In this document: one piece after another, positions 28,623 to 39,630 of the stretch
Numbering within the stretch: the stretch's first letter is position 1
Layout: every line of letters starts with the position of its first letter
The notes under the pieces: model-generated
Told to the model about the DNA's origin: nothing
Seen by the model: only the letters and a program-made list of their open reading frames with translations
Database searches by the model: none
Source of the DNA: Phytophthora colocasiae
Lineage: Eukaryota > Oomycota > Peronosporomycetes > Peronosporales > Peronosporaceae
DNA: 64,000 nucleotides
Direction: 5' to 3'
Assembly (NCBI GenBank): GCA_018806915.1
Contig: JAGKQI010000099.1
Coordinates: forward strand, 1,116,001 to 1,180,000
Translations under genes and position numbers: made by a program

Positions 28623-29423
28623 TGTAAGTTAAGTATCAACGCTTTGATTTTATGGAAGGGCAAGTTCCAGCAGTGAAAACAATAAGTGAAGTAAAGTATC
28701 TTCGATAATAGTCAGTTGCCAGTATCGAAATCGCACATGGGTGTCAAAGCTTTATGTCCTTCAAACCCCATTATGTGTGCAACGAGATGAGTTGTCGACA
28801 CGGAAATCTTCAACTATAACTTGAAGTAAGTGCAAGAAATGTCTGTGGACATCGACGCACGTAAACGCTGCATTTGTCAGAACAAGTTATCACATTCAAT
28901 TTTGCACCAGCTCCTGAAGTTTTCGTCGATCGTGGGGGATTTCTCGCGTGCTGCTCTAATTGGAGTCCCATTGCCAACCTGAATTTATCTCTTACCACTG
29001 CACAGACTTATCAGTGGGGTGAAACGTGCATGAAGCCTGTAGACTACTGACCTCTCTGTCGTTGGGTACTGACTTCGACTGAGGTTGCCGACTTGTCCAA
29101 GCCAGGTGATTTGCTCAAGCTCAAGCCCCTCCAACCTCACAACCATCTCGGGCGGCTCCGCCAGTACGTTTCCGATGTCCGCGCCGTACTCGAGATCGAC
29201 CTCAGCACGAATAGAGAGCAGATGACAGGGCTGTGGTCTCGGTTTGGAAAATCTCAACTTTACCCAGACTTTTTGTTTTTAGTTGATCTATGTAGCACCT
29301 CGACAAGAACCGACGACGAGGTCACGGAATAGAATTCCGTTGGAGGTTAGTCGAGTTGAGAACTTGCTACCAGTACTGAAAAAGCTAAGAACCAAGTCAC
29401 CAAGCGTCCCAGTGAAGAGCATC
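28623..29423. other. Intergenic between two secreted-protein genes
   Basis: About 800 bp with no recognisable gene, RNA or transposon. Confidence 0.5.
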
Positions 29424-29888
29424 ATGAAGATCCTGCACAACCTCCTTGTGAGCGCTGTCTGCTTTGCCTCCCTACTAGCGGTAACTACTGCTCAAGCTAA
29501 AGACACGTCGAAACTACTACGTGGTCCTGAGCTAAATTACGACGACGCTGCCTCCTTCCCCGGACCTACATCGACTGTTGTCGACACGACGCTGATCCCC
29601 ACCGCCAAAAAGCTCGAGTCTGAACCTATCGTCGACGAACCAGTAATCCCCTCTACACTTCTGAACGAGCTCGATGAGGACGGCGCTGAGAATTCCATTA
29701 CAGAGGTGACAACTTACGACGACTACGTGTCGGAATACAACCGACACCTGCGCAGTGTGAATGATCCTGCTATTCAAGGTCAGGTTCAACTCGCTGAGCC
29801 CAGACCTCCGAAGGAAAACGTGATTCCTCCGTCGCCTCATGATGATGATGTGCCAAATCTGCGTGGACCTGAGCCTGAAAACCTCTAG
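29424..29888 (+). CDS. Secreted acidic protein with RxLR-like motif
   Basis: 154 residues from the ATG at 29424, which begins a typical signal peptide (MKILHNLLVSAVCFASLLAV, cleavage probably after TTAQA). RHLR is at residues 107-110 (YVSEYNRHLRSVNDP). A LLRGPE-type motif near the start of the mature protein recurs as NLRGPE at the C-terminus. There is no dEER block right after RHLR, and the motif lies later than in most RXLR effectors, so effector status is uncertain. The frame is open upstream of the ATG, but that part lacks signal-peptide character. Confidence 0.62.
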   Translation: MKILHNLLVSAVCFASLLAVTTAQAKDTSKLLRGPELNYDDAASFPGPTSTVVDTTLIPTAKKLESEPIVDEPVIPSTLLNELDEDGAENSITEVTTYDDYVSEYNRHLRSVNDPAIQGQVQLAEPRPPKENVIPPSPHDDDVPNLRGPEPENL

Positions 29889-30221
29889 GTGAAGCTGTGG
29901 ATTTATTGATGAACTTCATATTGATGTTGAGTAGTGAATAGTGCAGTAAAATAATGAGTACATGTACACATCCCCGCCTTCGTTCTTGTGTTTGATACTC
30001 TACCAAGTGAGGCCGTCTCTAGGATTAAAGCTCGGATTGGTAGGCAGGTTCGTTAGCGATGGGATCTCCCTCAGCCATGAGAACCGAGCGTATTGGCGGC
30101 ACAATGTGATGAAACCGCGTTATCCTCGTGCAAAGTAATCAATGACAATTCACATAGTGGCGCTGTGGGTCCGATACATGTAGCTTTCCTTATTTTCAAA
30201 CGTTCCTCGCTATAGCCAGCG
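29889..30221. other. Intergenic upstream of acyltransferase B
   Basis: No gene seen. No convincing initiator was found. Confidence 0.45.
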
Positions 30222-30925
30222 ATGCCTGAGCGACAACGGATTAAGCTTCGTGGTTTTGAGCGTTTGGTCACTCTGGTCGATGGCGTTTCCATGAAGATCG
30301 TGCATTCTATGCTGGTAACTGGCAATTCAACCCCATTGCTTCGCTTCCTACCGACAGCTCTTCTACAGACGTTCAACACGCACCCGCGTATGCGAGCGCT
30401 ACAAGTTAAAAATCCAGACTTCACGGCCGAAATCCAAGACCCTTTGTCTCTTGACGACATCAGTAGCAAGAATCTACTCAGAGTTCAACACACTACTCAA
30501 GAAGCTTTCGAGAACTGGCAACAGTATGCAGAAAACGAATGTAACATCGGATTCGACCGGTACAGCCAACTGCCATTCTTCCTAACGGTGTTGGTGGACG
30601 AGAAGGAGGAACAAGCTCGACTCATGCTCTTCTCGGACCACTACATGTCCGACGGGTTCTCCGGTATGGTAATATTAAGGGCCTGTTCTGCAGACACGTA
30701 TTATGGCTGATCGGGCCTCTTTCAGATGGTATTATTGGTTTGGCTGATTTTCCGATAATCTGTCGTGTTCTGCATGCACCAGACATCTAAATACATGCCC
30801 TCATTTGGATTATCTCACCAGCCCGAATTCCGGCGTATAGATGATCAGCCAAACTGGTTGTCAGTGGTCACCTTTAAAAGCAAATTCATTGATGGGTCAT
30901 TGATGGGGAATGGTTTTGGACCTAG

Positions 30926-32220
30926 CTAGATAACTACCTCACCGTGGCGCTCCGCCAACTCCATCAAGTAGTCTCGCCACATGTCTTCCGCGATTTTGTC
31001 TCGATAGGTCGCCATCGTCTCACTATCAGGCTCATGATTGCTGGCTGCTGGTATGGTTGTAGATGCAGGAAGGTTGTCAATGTAGTCTTCGGCTTGCAGC
31101 TCCGAATCTGCATAACCGTCCCGATGCATGCGAATGAAGTTGTGGATGACGAATGCTGCTTGGACGAGACCCACTTGTTCGTCCATAGAGTATGATGTCA
31201 TCCTCGACAAGATAGGAAACTTGTTTTTTATCAAGCCGTACGTCCTCTCAATGACATTTCGGAGTGATGAATGGCGCAAGTTGAATAGCTCTTCTTTGTT
31301 TTGTGGTCTCAGTGTTCCTTCGCCGAACTCTCTTTTAGATGATATCGAGTGCCGCGGTACGGAGTCAACGTGTAGCTGTTTAGAGCATATCCAGCATCAC
31401 CTAGATAATATTTTCCATGTTAACAACGACAAAAAACATTCGTTAGCTGCTCTCGTTCGCCAGCTCAAGTATACAAGGATACTTCACAAGTACCTTTTGG
31501 AATGGGTGAAGCTGTTTTTTAATGGCATCCTTCAACACACGGCCGTCATGAGCAGATCGCCCAACCTGGTAGCAAGTATACAAACTTCATCTCAAAGTCA
31601 CAAGCGCCCAGAACATTCTGAGAGCAAAACCCCTTTCGATTTCTGAATCGGGCCGCCACTTTGCCGGCGGCACTGCGGGAATATGAGTACCATCAGAGCT
31701 CCGATGCAGTTTTTGAAGTAGGGAAAAAACTTCCGCTCGTCTCGAACTCTTGACGGTGTTGAAGGCGCCGGAGGCACGATGAAATCGTGATATATCGTCT
31801 TAACGGCAGCAATTACCTCTCGAACCGTCTTTGTTATAAGCCCTGGTCCGTGCTGAAATCGCTCTTGCGCGTCCCGGTTCGTTTTGCCCGTCAACACGAA
31901 CAAAAAAATCAAGTTTCTCCCGCTGCAGATTTTAGGTGTGACTGAGATGCATCCTGTACGATCCAGCGTTTGAAGAAGAATCTTGAAGGTGTTTTGCTCC
32001 ATTCGCGCGATTTCGTAGAAACGAAGAGGATGCCCTTCGAGTAGCTCCTTGTAGTACTCAGCGCCGGACAATACCGAAGTCCGGCACGGTTGCTTCGCAT
32101 AGTACGCTAGCAAGTAGTCGTGAAGGATAGGTAAGAAGCCTATCACTTGGCCACCGTACTGCACCCCACCGTCGCTACTATCACTCCAATATCCTTGATC
32201 ATGACTAGCCAAATCACCCA
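30926..32220 (-). pseudogene. Harbinger DDE (DDE_Tnp_4) transposase, frameshifted
   Basis: The N-terminal part (from the ATG at about 32220, MGDLASHDQGYWSDSS) has the helix-turn-helix region and FFPYFKNCIGAL, which in intact relatives leads into the first catalytic Asp block. A 1-bp loss just there shifts the frame. Further shifts and stops occur between 31650 and 31280, although the CDFEMKFVYLLPGW- and AHDGRVLKD-like blocks can still be found in other frames. The C-terminal part is open again (MRHSSLRNVIERTYGLIKNK, HNFIRMH). Confidence 0.8.
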
Positions 32221-32430
32221 TGGGTATAAACCCAAGGGAAACAGAAAATGTTGCTACATGTTTAGTTTTTAGAGACAAAACTGCAATCACCAGATGAAAC
32301 CAACTAACTTGTCGCTGGCCATTCAAGCATTGCCAACTGTACCATTAGAAACACATCTGTAGAAGCCTTCAATTGTGGATTTCATTTGTGGCGAGCTATA
32401 CCGCAAGCGCTAGCCAGGTGAAGTGACTGC

Positions 32431-33180
32431 ATGGAACTCACTCATTTCTCTTTTTCGAAGACAGCACAAATGTCTTCATTTTCGTGGACGCAGCAAGAGG
32501 TTGCTCGCTTCATTTTAATCCTACGAGACGTTGTTATCCAACTCGGCACCTCGTACGATGGCAACTTCAAGAAGGCTACGTGGACGAAGATTTCAACTAT
32601 CTTCAACAGAAATCAGACCAAATCCGCCAGCAAAAAGCAGCTCCAGAACAAGCTTGCAGACTTGAAGAGGAAATACAAGATTTTCACTCGTCTGAAGACA
32701 AACAGTGGATTCGGCTGGGATGAAGCTGCTGCTATGCCGACTGCGGCTACGGATGTTTGGGATCGATATATCGCTAGTCACCCAGAAGCAAGAGAATTTC
32801 GCTTTGAGCCTTTGTTCATGTACAAGGAGCTGGACGAAGTTTTCCTCAACTGTGTTGCCACCGGCAATCATGCAGCCCACGAACGGCGGCCTCAGGCGAC
32901 ACCTCAGAGCGCAGGTCCACATCAAGCAGAGGACATCCTCCAGCCAGTGGAGTTTCCCGCAAATCCGGGGGACCAGGATGGTTATGACCAAGAAGTTGAT
33001 CACCCCGATTCCCCAACAGCTACTCGTGGGCTTCAGAACAACCTCTTCGTGAAATTAGCGGGTCGTCTAGAGCAGCAAACGTTGGACCAGTCGCGACAAA
33101 ACGAAGATACCCCAACAAGACGGCGATCAACGGGTGACCTAATCGGCTCGGCCCTTACCCGAATTGCAAAGGCCGCATGA
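32431..33180 (+). CDS. Harbinger Myb/SANT-like DNA-binding protein
   Basis: 249 residues. Residues about 17-110 form a Myb/SANT-like (Myb_DNA-bind_3 type) domain: FSWTQQEVARFILILRDVV, WTKISTIFN, KQLQNKLADLKRKYKIF. A conserved WDRYIASHPEAREFR block follows, then a Pro/Gln-rich acidic tail. In Harbinger elements this second protein binds subterminal DNA and helps import the transposase. It could also start at a Met 13 codons downstream (MSSFSW). The frame is intact although the companion transposase is broken. Confidence 0.8.
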   Translation: MELTHFSFSKTAQMSSFSWTQQEVARFILILRDVVIQLGTSYDGNFKKATWTKISTIFNRNQTKSASKKQLQNKLADLKRKYKIFTRLKTNSGFGWDEAAAMPTAATDVWDRYIASHPEAREFRFEPLFMYKELDEVFLNCVATGNHAAHERRPQATPQSAGPHQAEDILQPVEFPANPGDQDGYDQEVDHPDSPTATRGLQNNLFVKLAGRLEQQTLDQSRQNEDTPTRRRSTGDLIGSALTRIAKAA

Positions 33181-34744
33181 AGATCTCGCGGAATCCAGTC
33201 TTGCCCGACAGGGGGCGAGCCTGCGGCACCAGCTCACGCGAGCTGACACTGCCATCAAAAAGTTTATTAGCCAGTTTGCTCTGTGCTTGATACCGAAGAC
33301 CGGGTGCACTTCTGTCGGGTGCAAGCAGCCAGGAAGAAGTTGCCACCGTGTTTTGCGGATTGGATGATGAAGGCCGAGCCTTCCTGGTTCGAGAGTACTT
33401 CACTGAAGAAGACGAGGATACGCCATCCGAAGTAAATGCCCCTGACTCGTGAGAGCTGTCGTTGAAGATGTACACCATCTTTACAAGTCCATGGCCTGAG
33501 GCATCTTGGCAAGCACAGCGTAACGCTTTTGTTGTCTGGTAGCCAACTTCATGGTGAATATACTGCTTTGATTTTATGTAGATGGGCACTATAACACCTG
33601 GCAGTGCGCTTTAGATTACAGCTGATCGTCCGCTAGACGTGTTCTGCAGCAGAAACAGATTATGCAAAAATCAGCCAAACGGTTCTGCTTGTGATTATTT
33701 TGCCATCAGCCTTATTGATAAGGCTGATCTGCAGAACAGGCCCTAAACTCTATCCTGGAGCAAGTAGCCTCCCTTGCTCGACAGGAAAACCGTCAAACCC
33801 ACGAGCTCACATTACGGCCTTCGTTCTACGACATGTGGTTGTCCAAGAAGCCGTTCTCCAAAGGTCTGATGAAGACTGTCATCTCTCTACTGGGGAAAGT
33901 GATCTACCGAAGTGAGATGGAAAAATTCCATCCCGTTCTACCTGCTCGAGCCGACCAACACGACTTTGTAGTCCCTCCAGTATCGAACCCAACGTCTGCT
34001 TCCTTCGCACAAGGAGATCCTCAATCAATGCGTCAGACTCTTGCAAGATGTAAGGATGAACAAGTCACTTTCGGAGGAGCAGTAGTTTGTTCTACTTTCC
34101 TCGCGTTCTACCACACAGCTAAAGACCTCCCAGATTTCGACCCGACACAACCGTTTAAGTTAGCGACCGACTTGGACTACAACATGCGTCGCCGTGTGCC
34201 TCAACCGGTCGAAGAAGATGCCGTCGGTTCTTACATTACCTTCGCTGATCTCGGGTGTCTCGCTAAAGGTGTCGATCTAGAAACGACCAAATTCTGGGAC
34301 CTCGCGCGCCAAGCGAAGTGTGAAATTGACTCAAAAGTTCGTCAGACGATGCTACTTGCTGCAGTTCCTATTATCCTTGACCAACGCATTAACTCCAAGA
34401 TTCAACCATCATTCGCGAAAGCTCTTAACATTCGACAGTCGCAGACGTCGGACGCGAATCTTTCCAACATCGGGCGTTACCCGTTCGCAAAGGAGCATTC
34501 ACTGAGTGATACCGACGTACTGAGAGTGGAAAGTCTTCACGTGTACAATCCGATTCCTCACTTGGGACCTTCAGCAGTTCTCTGGGTGGCGTCAGTGGAC
34601 TCTTTCTGCTATTCCATGGGGCACAAGTGTCAAGATGACGCAGCCAAATCTCTATTCACGGCGTTCGTAAAGGTATGCGAAAATATTGGGAGTATCGAAG
34701 CAGACCAGACATTAGCTCAAGTGCTGCAACAATTCAAGCTGTAA

Positions 34745-35237
34745 GCCTGCTAAAAGATCTTCAAAAAAAAAACACTTCAGCGTCTTTTAAATATTTAAAA
34801 AGGAGAGGGAGCGACAAATGTGTATTGCCAGCTGACTACTACGTTCGGAAGTATTACTCAAGACACCGTCACTGTCACGGGAATACCAGGTGCACCACAG
34901 AGAGATCCAGTGTGGTACTGAAATCGTTTTTTGTTAGGAATTGTGGGGTTAGACTTTTCAATTAGTTTTAGTCAGCTATCTGCGTTGATCCAGCTAGTCT
35001 CTCTCCTCGCACATTTCGCTGTTACACTTCTTCGATTCAGAGAGCTGGTGAAAACTAATTATTCTAAAACATGAATAACCTGAAATGAATAGCAAGGGTC
35101 CATAAGCATTCGGCTTGCCCATTGTAAGAAGTGCTGAGATGACACCATGTGCTGATGACGTTGTAAAGAAAACCACCCAGCAGTGCTACCAGTCTGTTTC
35201 AGTTCATGCCTCTTTCAAGCTCCACTTTTGAGGTTCT
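34745..35237. other. Intergenic, no gene seen
   Basis: AT-rich DNA downstream of acyltransferase B. A long A-run lies near 34765. Nothing recognisable. Confidence 0.45.
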
Positions 35238-36207
35238 TCAAATTCGCGAACGAAAAACCGACATAGAACTTTGAATTGGACAAGTGAAGTAGACCATCTT
35301 TGAAGAGTATTGGTGGAGGTTTTGGTAGCCTGTCGTACAGGTACATTTAAGCCAACTCCACGCTTTCAAGCAGCCGCGTGATTTCCGAATAAATCCGTAC
35401 CCTTCTTCTGCTCGTTCTGTTTGTTTCGCTTCTTTTGAAAGACAACAACACCTCCCGTCTCCGACAACTCTGTGAACGAAGCAGTGATGATTGTTGTATT
35501 CGGTTTGCATTTTCAGTTCCGGTAGAAGTAGGCGTAGAAGATAGATCCAGTCACTCTGGCTGTTGTATCGAATATCAATCGAGCGAAAAAGATGTGTCAA
35601 AGGTGTGCCTTGTACAAACGCCCACACTTCCTCGCTCTGCAGTGAATCGACTTGTTTTCCTTGGTATAAATCAAAATTAATATACAAGAAAACCTTGGTT
35701 CGTGTTGTGCAGAAGTTTCAAACAGAGCGCTTAGAGATCCATCATCTTGTCGGCATATTCGCACAGTCTTCATCTTCCTGTCTGCCGTCATCATCAGGAT
35801 CACAGTACAGTCCAGTCGTGTCATTTTTCACCATTCCCGGTAGTGGCCGATGGCTTCCAGTCATCATTCTCGTGGTAAATATCAGCATTTTCGAACGTTT
35901 GGTCGGAGCAGATAACATTATTCTGCGGAATGTGCTGCAAAATCAAGTATTCATCGTCTCGCATGCGGAAAACAGTGAGTCCAGTCGTCTTGATGCATTA
36001 TATCGACACGGCGCCCCGCACTGTCCTTCCCCAATTGATAGCATGATTCTTGTCAGAAAAAGTCGATAGGAATGGCGAATTGACGCAGCTGTACCAGTCC
36101 AAATGTTGTTGTTTGGCTCTCGCGAAATCGTGGTCGTCTCCGAAATGCTCATTAATCTCGTGGGCTGAAAGAGGGCGTCTTGATTCCCAGCGTGACCTAT
36201 TCGCCAT
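35238..36207 (-). pseudogene. Unknown protein, probably degraded gene
   Basis: Two gene-like pieces lie on the minus strand. At 36207-36000 there is a sequence with HLDWYSCVNSPFLSTFSDKN and a further coding-like part in the next frame. At 35687-35238 there is LFRSIDIRYNSQSDWIYLLR. Between them stop codons break the frame and no good GT-AG introns remove them. The H-x-W plus SPF-x-S-x-x-SD pattern is reminiscent of a fungal family found beside HET genes, but that is weak. It could be a spliced gene I cannot resolve. Confidence 0.35.
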
Positions 36208-36329
36208 AAGTAAGTTGGTGGTGGTTGATGAAGCTTGTTGCGTTCAATAACAATATTGTGATGATTTATATGAAGGCTCGAAGTTTATACGTCTCAGCTG
36301 TCGCGTACTAATACCTTTTGTTCTCTCTC

Positions 36330-37148
36330 TTACTTCTTGAGCTCTGTGGTCCAGATGAGCGGTGCGTCGCACACCACTTCCACTTGTTCACACGCGTCGT
36401 CCACGTGGTTGGAACTGCTGATTAGTCCTCCGAAGCCTGTCTCCATGCCAGGACTCAAATTCCACTTTAGTCCGGTGGTCGTCACGTCCTTACACTTCCC
36501 AGCGACTGGGATCAACCCGCACGTTCGCGCTTCAAAGTGGAAGTTAGGGGAGATGACATGTCGAACATGAGGCTCCAGCAGTCTGGCCGTCGTCTCGTCC
36601 GAGAGCAGCACCAACTGCTGGAACTTGTCCTTCCATCGAAACAGAGCGTTGATACTCTGCATCTCCTGGTCGAAACGACCTCCCATAGCTCCAAAGATCA
36701 TCACCGAGAACTTTTCATTGCTCTGTTGCTGCTGTTCCTGATAAATGAGTTGTAGACATTTGTCCAGGTCGTTCGAGTATTGGTCCGGATCCTGCAGTAC
36801 CGTCGTCCCTTTGGCTGTGAAGAACGTGCGAACGTCAGGTCGAAGTGAGTCCAAGTCGCCCTTAATGAACTTTGGAGCCACTCGGTCCTGCACTTGAAGC
36901 GCCACACTGCGGTCGTACAGTCGATTGGCGCCTCCATCGGCGCAGACAGTGAGACTCGCACTGCTCCACATGTTCCAGAAGAGCTCTGGACCGGTTAAAC
37001 CCACGTCATTCTCAGCCACTTGCCACGAGTCGAATGTTGCATTGAGAAGAAGCACAGCGAGGCGAGGAACAGACTTAGGAGAAGACCAGAAGGCGCTCGA
37101 GTGGTGCTGCATTGGCAGATCTGAGCTGTTCAAGATAGGCAGATCCAT
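36330..37148 (-). CDS. Thiamine pyrophosphokinase
   Basis: 272 residues, normal for TPK1. Motifs: VCADGGANRLYD, FIKGDLDSLRPDV, DPDQYSNDLDKCL, FGAMGGRFDQEMQSINAL, and the C-terminal beta-domain block with TTTGLKWNL and GGLISSSN. The enzyme transfers pyrophosphate from ATP to thiamine to make the cofactor thiamine diphosphate in the cytosol. There are no introns and no targeting signal. It is a single housekeeping gene stranded between transposon blocks. Confidence 0.95.
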   Translation of the reverse strand: MDLPILNSSDLPMQHHSSAFWSSPKSVPRLAVLLLNATFDSWQVAENDVGLTGPELFWNMWSSASLTVCADGGANRLYDRSVALQVQDRVAPKFIKGDLDSLRPDVRTFFTAKGTTVLQDPDQYSNDLDKCLQLIYQEQQQQSNEKFSVMIFGAMGGRFDQEMQSINALFRWKDKFQQLVLLSDETTARLLEPHVRHVISPNFHFEARTCGLIPVAGKCKDVTTTGLKWNLSPGMETGFGGLISSSNHVDDACEQVEVVCDAPLIWTTELKK

Positions 37149-39068
37149 GTCTAGCAGGTCGCAATTATTCCACTCTGATTGTACCCAATACTTACCACAG
37201 CAATAGAATAGATTGTGCCCAATACTCCATCACAATCTATTGTTTTTATAATATATTGTTTAAAATATTCGGTCAAACATATATTGCTTTTATAATAAAT
37301 ATTGGATACATAATCTCAGACCCCGATCTACATGAGAGAGCTTTCTTTCTGAACCAAAAAGACTGACTTTTGTACGGAGGGACTGAAGATTCAGATTCGT
37401 GCCCATTGAACTGTACGATTGCACTGAAGACTGGTCTACCGACCAGTAAAAATCGTCTACCAAAAAACCCTACCAATCAGAAAGCTCGACCTCGAGTGGT
37501 GCGAAATGCTTCCTCCCCCTTTTCACTTTTGCATCAGCTAACTAAAGCATGACTACCACCTACAACTGGCGCCTTCAAGACAGTCTGCGCGGCGACAAGC
37601 TCATCAATCGCAGACTCGACGCATTCCCCCCCATGAAAGTGCTTGCCAGCCAGCTGAAGCGGTGCACGGTGTGTAAAGTAAACTTCGACGAGCACCGCAT
37701 GCGCTATCGCATTTTCGGTTGCGGATCCGACTCCTGCTTCGACTCCGACACAGCGTGCGCGTTTAAGCTAAAGACAGTGTCCTGTGAGACTTCGCAGCTA
37801 TGTCACATGTACCAGCATGGGCACCACATTTCAACGGGCGGGCAGACAAAGAAGCCCCAGTTGTCAAGGTCGATTAAAGCATTGATCCAGGATCTAGTTC
37901 TGCAAGACGTGAAGCCTGCACGCATCCGCAACGAATTAATCGATAGACTCGAGCTCACCGCAGACACGCTACCTGCTCTTAAGCAGATCCAAAATTTTGT
38001 GTACAACTAGAGAAGCAAGCTTTCCAACACAGACTTAGTGGAGGAGATGGTTGAAATTGCTGCAGGGACCCCGTATTCAGAACGTCTCCCTGACTCTGCA
38101 GCCTTCACGTTCGGATACTCAGTGGGCAATGATGGTTGCCCTGTTCTCGGTGACGGAAGCGATGAAAACCCGTTAGTGATCGGCATTACTACAAAGTTGA
38201 TGAGTTTGTACAAGGGCGTGGTGGGAAAAGACCTTAGCTATTTGATGGGCGACGCAGAAGACGCCCAATACAAGACACTGGCGCTCAGTACGGATCACAC
38301 TACTCCTACCTACTTGATGTGCTTCTTTCATGTGGTTGGGAATGTCAAGAAGCGACTTGGAGGGCTGTCGAACAACGCCAAGCACTTAGTTTTTCGATAC
38401 ATCTACGAAATGCACTACGCGACAAGTGAACTGGAGTATAATGATTTCGTCGAGAAAGCGGATTCTGTGTGGCGCGCTGTTCCTGAACTGAATAATTTTG
38501 CTGGCTACTTTCAGAAGGTGTGGATCAAAAGTCGTTCCTGCAAGTGGCAGTGCTTCTGGTCTCCACCCGGCTTCGCTAAGACGAACAACCCAGTTGAACA
38601 ATTTAACAAGGTGATCAAGTAAGACTATACTTTGAGGGTTCGGATGAAGCTTTGTGCATTGCTACAGAAGGTCATCAGCATGGCTCACCACCGCTCACTT
38701 GCATTCCCTCACTTCTCGACTGAGCCACGACCATTACTTACTCTCATATCGCGAACGAAGCAGCTTCTCAAGGCTGGCAAACTTTTGGTGACGCATTCTC
38801 GACAAACCGTCCAGTATCTTTTGGGTGATGTCAGTGGAATGACAAACGCTTATGTTGTCAAAAGTTTGGTTCATTCTATAGAGAACGCGAAGGATGCAGA
38901 GCTAGGTGAGAGAAATAAACGCAGGATGGAGCGCCTTGGACAGCCCCATGGAGGGTGGGCAGTCGATGTGGATACCAAGTCGTGCCCCTGCAAGGCATGG
39001 TTCAAATATGGTAACTGTGTTCACCTGTAGCAGGACTTCGAAGCGCGAATCAACCTATTCATGGTTGG

Positions 39069-39529
39069 TGTAATGGGTCTACCTAGACCTATTAGATGGC
39101 GTACACGTGCGCTTACGTGTATGAGGAAGCGTGCAATTAGAATAGACTTAATTTAAGTATACTTATTTAAATAAGTATAATTAAATCAAATATAACTAAA
39201 TTAATACTGCAAATACCGTAAAAATGAGAACTGTTATTGAATTTGGCATAAGCCAATTATGGACCTCCTAAAACTGTTTGTTATCTATTTCTAAAGGGTC
39301 TGCCAACGTGTGGCTGGCAGAAACTCTGCTCAATGATTGGTAGAAATCCGTTACTTTCTACCAATAATATGCACAAATGCACACGAACCACCCAATAATG
39401 TGGTTCGCCCATGTATCCTTTGGTGTGTACAGCACACCAAGGTCTGAGGCCCATTTCCAACCTCTAACAGTTATCCTAACTGTTAGAGTTACAAGTGGTA
39501 CAACCACTTGTACGTGTAACCCCGTTACA
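39069..39529 (-). repeat. LTR of the hairpin-rich Ty3 element (complete copy, 3' LTR)
   Basis: 461 bp with termini TGTAAT...GTTACA. The 330 bp at 39200-39529 match the other LTR; the first 131 bp (39069-39199) have no counterpart there. The LTR is itself full of hairpins, for example 39462-39488 (11-bp arms, 5-base loop). Confidence 0.85.
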
Positions 39530-39542
39530 CCATCCCCCCGTT
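39530..39542 (-). other. Polypurine tract of the hairpin-rich element
   Basis: On the minus strand this reads AACGGGGGGATGG, directly next to the LTR terminus. It is the expected plus-strand primer and fixes the element's orientation as minus. Confidence 0.65.
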
Positions 39543-39630
39543 AAGATTCGACGTATCGGTCTCGATACGTCAATCAACAGAACTTGACAAGACCGTCAAA
39601 TTCCCAAGAGAAATCCGAGTTCATTTCGCA

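Larger units (their letters stand above)
30679..33744. mobile_element. PIF/Harbinger-type DNA transposon
   Basis: Perfect 15-bp terminal inverted repeats (GGGCCTGTTCTGCAG and its complement) are flanked by the 3-bp duplication TAA (30676-30678, 33745-33747), the hallmark of PIF/Harbinger. Subterminal similarity continues inward (TTTGGCTGATTTT followed by ATAATCTG at both ends). It has the two divergent genes expected of the superfamily: a DDE nuclease on minus and a Myb/SANT-like protein on plus. The transposase is decayed, so this copy should now be non-autonomous. Confidence 0.92.
30222..34744 (+). pseudogene. Condensation/PapA-like acyltransferase, copy B, split by Harbinger element
   Basis: The 5' part (30222-30678) and 3' part (33748-34744) are parts of one reading frame similar to copies A and C. 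The break is a 3,066-bp transposon (30679-33744) with a TAA target duplication, just after the active-site motif FSDHYMSDGFSG (His140). No other stop or frameshift was seen in the gene parts, so the insertion may be the only lesion. The 3' part carries YNMRRRVPQPVEEDAVGSY and the family C-terminal VDSFCYSMGHK. Confidence 0.85.
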
